A DNA stretch of 64,000 nucleotides from Anisodus tanguticus (lineage: Eukaryota > Streptophyta > Magnoliopsida > Solanales > Solanaceae). Where the stretch lies: contig CM067550.1 in NCBI GenBank assembly GCA_034509755.1, positions 4,333,001-4,397,000 of the forward strand, in the 5' to 3' direction. The notes under the pieces were generated by a model, which had not been told where the DNA came from, made no database searches, and worked only from the letters and a program-made list of their open reading frames with translations. Made by a program: the position numbers and the translations under genes. Position 1 is the first letter of the stretch; the number at the start of each line of letters is the position of its first letter. This document shows, in pieces, positions 57,751 through 64,000 of the stretch.

Positions 57751-58961
57751 AAATCAGGGTTTACACTTGTTGGATGGACTAAAGATGACCGATAAACTTG
57801 ACCTCTCATAATAAAATTTGCCCCTCTTGTCCTTTGACATGGGCCATAGAACACATCTTGTTGAGTTGTTGAATTATTGTTTGAGATAAAAGTAAGCGGT
57901 TGATATACAGAAGATTTTGGTGAATAGAATTAATTAAACATCGACCAACCTCATTTCGAGAAGTTTGGATTTCCTGATGCCTCTTAATCGACAGAGCCAA
58001 CTCTTCATTTTCACTTCGAGTACTAATACGTATCAAAGTATTGATGTATATGACCTAAAAATGTTACTAGTGAGACAGAGTAAGCTTTAATCGAACTAGA
58101 GATGTTATAATAGAGAATGTGACTGAAAAAACAAGGGATTAGTCGAAGGTTTTGAGGTTGAGCGCTTTTGAGAGGTCGTGGAACCACAATCATAACTTAT
58201 AAGCGACTTTGAGAATGTGACTTACATGTGTAAACATCTTAGATTACACTTTGAGATTTAATTAGTTATGGTTTTAACTTTAGTCCACAAAAAGCATTTT
58301 ACTATTTATTTTCTGGCTGTATCTTTTTAAAATCAGATGAAGTAGGAATTGTTATTTTTGAAGTCTAAGTTGTATCACAATTTTTTTTCCTTAAAAAACA
58401 CAATCAAATCATTGAAAGTTTATTGTTTGTAAATTCAAGTTCTTGTGATAATTAATATATAGGTGATACATGTGCAAAACACGTGCACTTGTTATTTAAA
58501 CATAAGAATAACATGTATTTTTGTAATAATATATAATTTATGTATCATAAAAGAACATATTTAAAGCTCGTTTAAGCTAAACTTACAACCATCAAATGTA
58601 CAAAAATGAATAGGTGATACACGTGCATAGTAATTAGTTATTTGGAATATAAGAAGTTAAGAACATAAGATGAACGTTTATTTTGTAATGGAAAGAGCAT
58701 ACACGGCAAAATATTGAAATTAATAGCTTATTTAAACTAAAAAAAATCAAATGTTGTGAAATTACGAAATGTTGGATCAGTGAGAGAGAGATGGGGTTTA
58801 AAGGGAAAGACGATTATGATTCATCACTAAAAAAGTTCCTTTATTTTCACATTACGGTAGCTTATTTTAAAGAAAATAGACAAAACCCAGTTGATTTCTC
58901 TTCAGCCATCATTTATTAATATTTTACCAAAAAATAATTCCTTCATTATGCTCAAAGGATT
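57751..58961. other. Intergenic, AT-rich
   Basis: Contains the first two copies of the GGTGATACACGTGCA-type repeat (58462, 58611). Nothing coding was seen. Confidence 0.4.
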
Positions 58962-58962
58962 A

Positions 58963-59260
58963 GCTAGAATTAAGTGCTGAATTGTCTGTTTTCTTTTAAA
59001 ATGAGGAAGTAATATCAAATTTGAAAGTTGACTAATTTTTCTACATTTATGTGCTTTTTCATAACCAATTTGCACAAACAATAAATGTGTAAAAGTAGAC
59101 TGTACTTTGAAATTACACTGATAGATGGGATGTTTACACATTTATTGCTTGTGCAAAATGGTTGTGAAAAAGCACTGGTAGAAAAGTTGGTCATCTTTCA
59201 AATTAGATACTGCTTCATCATTTTGTAAGAAAACAGATAGTTAAGCATTTAATTCTAGCC
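58963..59260. mobile_element. Foldback element: two ~130-bp inverted arms
   Basis: The left arm 58963-59094 (GCTAGAATTAAGTGC to CAATAAATGTGTAAA) and right arm 59131-59260 (TTTACACATTTATTG to CATTTAATTCTAGC) are reverse complements with scattered mismatches, around a 36-base loop. Flanking bases AGGATTA and CAATCACTT extend the pairing weakly. RNA from it would form one long imperfect hairpin. No coding frame. Confidence 0.8.
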
Positions 59261-59593
59261 AATCACTTAAAAATAAATAATGTAAAGTTTCATAATTTAT
59301 AAGCAGGACAATTAGTGGAATTACAATCAATACGGAGGATATACGAATTTAAAGTTCAAAGTAAATACTCCTAATGATTTTATTTTCATTAATGAATTAC
59401 ATCAATCTAATATAACTTTGAATAGACTATTCAGAAGATATTTAAGTGTTTGTAACGTACTTACAGTAGAAAGTTTATAAACATATTTTTTTTACAATAA
59501 ATGATATATAGGTGATATACATACAGAGAAACAACTTACTTTAAACATAATTAGAAGATAAGAATATTTAATTTTCAAAGAAAAAAACCTATA

Positions 59594-59866
59594 TTTCCTC
59601 TGGTCCAAAATAATTGAGGTTTTAAATTTGGGCACATAGATTAAGAAATTCACTAACTCCTAAAAATGAAAAAGGGTTTTGACTAAAATAACTATAATTA
59701 TGATTTTCTTTTCTTTTTAAGTTGGCATTATTATTATGGGGATATGAGCACGTGTTAATGACAAATTTGAGAAAGAGAACTAAATACTTTCTTAATTTTG
59801 TGAAACATCAATTATTTTGAACCAATTTTTAAGACTACAACCTCAATTATTATGCGCTGGAGGGAG
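59594..59866. mobile_element. Stowaway-like MITE
   Basis: TIRs: TTTCCTCTGGTCCAAAATAA on the left and, reverse-complemented on the right, CTCCCTCCAGCGCATAATAA. They are followed by ATTGAGGTT on both sides. TA dinucleotides flank it. 273 bases, non-coding. Confidence 0.75.
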
Positions 59867-60084
59867 TATCAAATATACAAAGATAGATAGATAATACACG
59901 TGCAAGAGATGTGCGTAGAAAATTAATTACTTTAAACATAAGAAGATAAGGCGTTCAATGGTTTTGCAAAAAATAAAGGGTTAAATACACACAAATATAA
60001 TTGGAACACCAATGCTATCAAAATTGACCCCATTTTTAAAATGCTACCAATACTAGTCCATATTGTATGTAACTAAGAGGACTA

Positions 60085-61256
60085 GCACTTGTTGGTTATG
60101 TAAAACAGTACGAGAAGTAAATAAATATTACAAGTGTTCGAAAGGATAAACAAACAAGCCAATGTTCAGAACTGCCGCAAGCTTGTTGAGTCTTGAATCT
60201 TGATAACCTGAAATCAAGAAACATTAAATCTGGATTGTTACAACTGTGGCTGAGTCGAGAGATGACTTCTGTCTTTAAGACAAGATTGCCCCGTATATAT
60301 GAGTTACGTTAACGGACAATAGTCTCCCAAGATAAAACAACAACTAATCAACACTACAAAGCAAATAGGTTGATTCTGACGAAGAAAACAAATACGAAAC
60401 GACTTGCTGAAGAACAGAAAAGGAGGGAAGAGTTTTCTGTTTTTGTCCACTGTTTCTGGTCACGTTTTGGACAGAATTTGTGTTGTTCTCTCTTCTGTTT
60501 CTGTGTAGTATATTTTGTTGTTCTTTAGTCTCCACAATTGTGCCAAAAGACACCAATATATAGCATAAGGGAAGGGACTCCTCAACTGCCAAGTAATGGA
60601 TGTTTATGGCCATTAGTGAGGGAGTTAATTAACCAAGTAATGTCTGATTTAATGTGCAACATAAATGAACTGTTAGAGAGGAGTTAAGGTGCAGATTAAT
60701 GGAGTTTTAACGCTCCAAAAATCAACCCAAACGGCAGGCAGAAACTTTCTGCCTTCCGTCGTTCCCAATTTGATCTTTCCAGAAACTCCAGGGACCAAAC
60801 TATAAATATTAAACAATATGGAGGTCTATTAGAAGAAGCCCAAGGCCCACGACCCGTGACCTGAGCCCGGACCGGCGGCGGCGGTGCGCGTGTGGACTTA
60901 GCCTTGAACCCAAGCATATCTAGGTCCTCCCTCATTCAAACACATGGGTTACCCCTTGGGGTCCCAAACCCTTAGCCAATTTTGAGACTTATAAAGAGAA
61001 CAATTCTTTCTTTTCCCACCGATGTGGTAGATTTGTCCCACACCATATTTCCATGCCTCAAACACCTTACTTCGCGGACCAATATCTCTTTCATTTCTCA
61101 ATGAAATTTGACGATTCTTGGCCCTACGGTCATCTACTCACTTAGTATATTATGCACGTGTGGAGACAAATCCTCCAACATACGGAACCCTAGTGTTTAA
61201 GTCATTAAATACGGATGGACGCATCTCCCCACCAAAGGCAAATTTCCAACAACACT
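60085..61256 (-). mobile_element. Solo LTR, ~1.16 kb
   Basis: The LTR is 61251-60090 on the minus strand, beginning TGTTGGAAATTTGCCTTTGG and ending TTACATAACCAACA. The flanks are GCACT (60085-60089) and ACACT (61252-61256), a target duplication with one mutation. No coding region. Its start matches the solo LTR at 11015 and its 3' half the LTR at 8292-9395. A GGCGGCGGCGGTGCGCGTG tract near 60873-60891 is a GC island. CDS-like frames inside are not genes. Confidence 0.8.
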
Positions 61257-62200
61257 TGCTCCCGAGCTCAACTGAAATTTCACCGTTCACAGACAAACAG
61301 TTCATACAAAATAATATTTTTTAAATTTTTTTTTATTACATAGGGGTAGATGAAGGGAAAATGGGGAGGGGATTACAACATGGGAATTCGAGAGGAAATC
61401 GATGATTTTATTTTACAAAATAATGATACCCTTTCCAATTCTTACATATGTACAAGGCTATCTTAGTTTACTCAAAATATTGCTAAAGCAAATCAATACT
61501 ATTTCTTTCTGTGGTGTGTATTCAATTGAACTCAGCTCATTGATTTGCATTGATCCCAAAAATACGAACATTGTGCATATTTGAAAATTTGGCAACAATT
61601 GCGACTGTGTTGAAGAACAACGTTGGATGTTGATAATCAGTTGTATGAGAGGCTATCAAAGGGAGACCAACTGAACAAACCCTATTTGGTTTTAGAGGAG
61701 TTCAAAATTTAAACATGAAATAATTTGGAATAAATTTGAATTAGATATGAGTTAATTTCAGATTTGGATCTTTCGAGTTTGTTAGTTATTTGGATCGTAT
61801 GTTGTTCCAATTGATTCTAAACATCACGAGGAGTTCAAAACTTAAATTTGAAGTAATTTGTAGTAGATTTGAGTTAAATTTCATAAGAGGCGTAAAGAAG
61901 AAGACGAAGTCAATTTTTGTATAATATTGTACAATAGTGTATATGAGTGTGCAATCACCTCTTATAATTTTATATAATGTTGTATAATAATGTTTATAGG
62001 TGTATAAATACCTCTTATAATTTTGTATAATGTGTGTATGCTGAGTGTATAATATCGTATATCGAGTTTTGAAACATTGTTGTAAAAAAAATTGAAGGTT
62101 TTTTATAATGTTGTATACCGGATGTATACCGAATTTTTGGACACTGTGCGACTGAAAACTTAAAACTTACAACTGCATTAGTAGTCTCATTGAATCTCTA
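61257..62200. other. Intergenic with a local duplication and AT-rich words
   Basis: GAGGAGTTCAAAA... at 61696 recurs at 61829, a duplication of about 60-70 bases with period ~133. From 61920 to 62120 the sequence is a run of TATAATGTTGTATA-type words. No gene. Confidence 0.5.
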
Positions 62201-62214
62201 AATGTTGAATCTGA

Positions 62215-62470
62215 ACTTACAACTGCATTTCGTCTTGCCATTTGTTCCTATTAACTGGTGGTCCTCTACCACTCTTGATAGGGCGGTTACGATTCGAAAA
62301 CGACGCTGACAAAACAAGAACTCTAGCATTTCTTCGCGAACTCGCCTGTTGTGCGGGCACAGATTGTGCTGATAGCACATGTCCTTGCTAAGTAATATTG
62401 GATGCATCGATACAAAATGTAGGATGGCTTCTTGCTCGAATGATAACGAGTGAGCTTGTACATGATTCAT
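62215..62470 (-). pseudogene. Possible fragment of a fourth zinc-finger/EAR paralogue
   Basis: On the minus strand a frame opens KFMNHVQAHSLSFEQE, matching the second half of the C2H2 finger of copies 2 and 3 (KFMNHVQSH, EFMNHVLSH). It is followed by MHPILLSKDMC, reminiscent of SHPILQRELC in copy 3. Downstream, in another frame, is ARRNAVVSSDST, resembling TRRNHVRVPNST. The cysteine half, start and EAR end are absent. Similarity is short, so chance or a distant paralogue cannot be excluded. Confidence 0.4.
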
Positions 62471-62879
62471 GAATTTTAAATGAGTAAAAAATAATCCATT
62501 TGTTAAAAGACATCAAAGTAGTATACGACAAAGTATTGAAATTGGACGAGGAGAAAAAATTGCTTAATGAATGTTTGAAGTATGAATGATAAATATCTCT
62601 CTAAAGTATGAAATGGTAGAGAAAAGTACCAACTATGCACTACAATTTTATAAAATGTTAAGAGAATTTATGGGCTACTCATGGTATAATGTTTCCTCTT
62701 AATTAATTTATGTGTGTTCCACTTTTACAATGGTAGAGTTTAAAATAATGTTTCAATGAGTGACTTTATGTTTAACTAACCTGCTACAACAGATTTCAGA
62801 AAAAGATTATATTTTCTCTCTAAGTCGATCTATCTCCCTTCTTAAATAATTATAGAACTCGTCACATGACCATCTATAT

Positions 62880-63000
62880 TTAATACGACGGATTTACGAA
62901 TTTAAAGTTCAAAGTAAATAAACTTAATGATTTTATTTTAATTACTGAATTGCAACAATCTAATTTCTTTTTTAATCGATTATTCAGAAGATATTTCAGA
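62880..63000. repeat. ~120-bp repeat shared with 59331-59450
   Basis: GGATTTACGAATTTAAAGTT, then AATGATTTTATTTT, then TATTCAGAAGATATTT match 59340-59450 in the same order and strand. Probably part of an unnamed element. Confidence 0.65.
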
Positions 63001-63039
63001 TTACTGAATTACAAAAATTGAAGGTTTTTTATAATGTTG

Positions 63040-64000
63040 TATTTCAGGAAGAGAAGGGAGAGCTTTTTCAACATGTTGAGTGTTGGTTAATGGTTCACCA
63101 AGCACTTGACATTCATTTGAGATGTCAATCAACTTTTTAAAATAAGATTTAATATCATCCGCTTCTTCCATCCTTAAACGTTCATATTTACTCATGAGCA
63201 TGCGTAACTTTGTTCGACGAACATTTGAGCTACCTTCACAATGAATTGTAAAGTATCGCATGCATCCTTGGTCGTGAGACAGTTTTGAATGAGTTTGAAC
63301 ATATACATATCAACTCATCCAAAAATCGCATTTAAGGCTTTTTCGTTAAAACTAGCATTATTGGTTTCTTCTGTAGTTCATTCCTCATCCGGTGGCAACA
63401 TTGGAACAACATACCCATTGGTTATAGATCTCCATGCCTTAATATCAATTGATTTGATTTGAGAACATAGACGAATCTTCCAATAGACATAATTTGATCC
63501 ATCTAAAATAGGAAGTCTACCAATAGTTGAATTTGCCGGATCCATAGCTATGACAACAGCACTAAGCACTTATTGTGTTAAGTGTCGGCTCTGATACCAC
63601 TTGAAGGGGTATCAAATGCTATGGGAAATAAGAACAAGAGATAGAATAAATTGAATGCCAATTCTGTTTCCGAATGTCGGCAATTATGTCGTCCGATACC
63701 AGTAACAACACTTAGCAAAATAGTAACTTTAAAGAGTAAATGCACTGGAATTTAAAGAACACAAAGGTTTAATGACCAAATGTATTGTATATATATTATA
63801 TACAAAAATACAAATTCCTTTCTTTACAGATTTACAAGATAAAACGGAAAGGAATTAAAAGTTGAAGTCGCAGATGACTTCTGCCTGAAAAATCTAACTA
63901 AGTAGACATAGACAACCTTTCATTACAATCGCTCCATACAAAACTAATCTAGAATCTAAACAACAATTGTAATGTTGGACAGAATGTTGTCAGCACACTC
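63040..64000 (-). mobile_element. 5' end of a copia element: LTR (partial), primer site, gag
   Basis: The LTR lies at 63602-64000 and continues past the window. On the minus strand it ends CCCCTTCA, followed two bases later by TGGTATCAGAGCCG (63599-63586). Gag follows. The element breaks at about 63050, where a non-coding repeat begins. Confidence 0.8.
63050..63569 (-). pseudogene. copia gag remnant
   Basis: Starts at MDPANSTIGRLPILDGSNY (DUF4219-like) with YVYWKIRLCSQIKSID. After a frameshift, 63261-63050 reads LRMLMSKYERLRMEEAD, KLIDISNECQVLGEP and KALPSLPE, the UBN2 region. The frame then runs into non-copia sequence. Confidence 0.85.

Larger units (their letters stand above)
58462..59960. 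repeat. Four dispersed copies of an ACGTGCA-containing repeat
   Basis: The motif TAGGTGATACACGTGCA, followed within ~30 bases by TTTAAACATAAGAAGATAAG, recurs in diverged form at about 58462-58530, 58611-58690, 59509-59575 and 59885-59960. All are on the plus strand. They may be ends of an unrecognised element. Confidence 0.5.

Noticed and set aside
60696..60935. Minus-strand open frame with Pro/Arg-rich segment
   Set aside because: Inside the solo LTR at 60090-61251; composition reflects the GC island.

Overview
The window is plant nuclear DNA, most likely from a Solanaceae species. It is AT-rich, its genes have GT-AG introns, and it is packed with Ty1/copia, TRIM, RTE, L1, SINE and MITE sequences. 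The SINEs ending in a conserved 3' block beside a GTTGTTG tail, and the tRNA-headed SINEs ending in 'GGGCTGCCC', are types I associate with tobacco, tomato and potato. No search was run, so the family assignment is from memory.

Layout. (1) 1-17.2 kb: a dispersed tandem cluster of three paralogues of a small C2H2 zinc-finger protein with a C-terminal EAR-type repression motif (190-1008, 10736-12104, 16750-17220). Copy 3 looks complete. Copy 1 has lost both zinc-binding cysteines and gained 30-residue proline-rich repeats. Copy 2 is a pseudogene split by a solo LTR. Between them lie the first two exons of a probably mitochondrial protein (minus strand, 3013-4408), a tandem array in its intron, a decayed copia element with a 1.1-kb LTR, and a TRIM. 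(2) 17.4-26.6 kb: a 2.85-kb element with long terminal inverted repeats, then two truncated copia elements on the minus strand. (3) 27.1-30.0 kb: a pseudogene of a PP2C-like phosphatase carrying a MITE and SINEs. (4) 31.0-40.0 kb: the one large intact gene, a 13-exon COP1-interacting-protein-7-like gene on the minus strand, 1245 codons, whose introns hold several SINE/LINE relics. (5) 40.7-57.8 kb: SINEs, a full-length copia element with both LTRs and an RTE LINE nested inside it, two related truncated copia elements, an L1 LINE and a second TRIM. (6) 58-64 kb: non-coding repeats, a foldback element, a Stowaway-like MITE, a solo LTR, a possible fourth zinc-finger fragment and the 5' end of another copia element running off the window.

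How it works together: the only likely functional protein genes are zinc-finger/EAR copies 1 and 3 (putative transcriptional repressors or adaptors) and the CIP7-like gene (a nuclear, light-signalling-associated protein family). All other coding similarity belongs to dead transposons or gene fragments. Exon boundaries were chosen by splice-site inspection and frame continuity, not transcripts.
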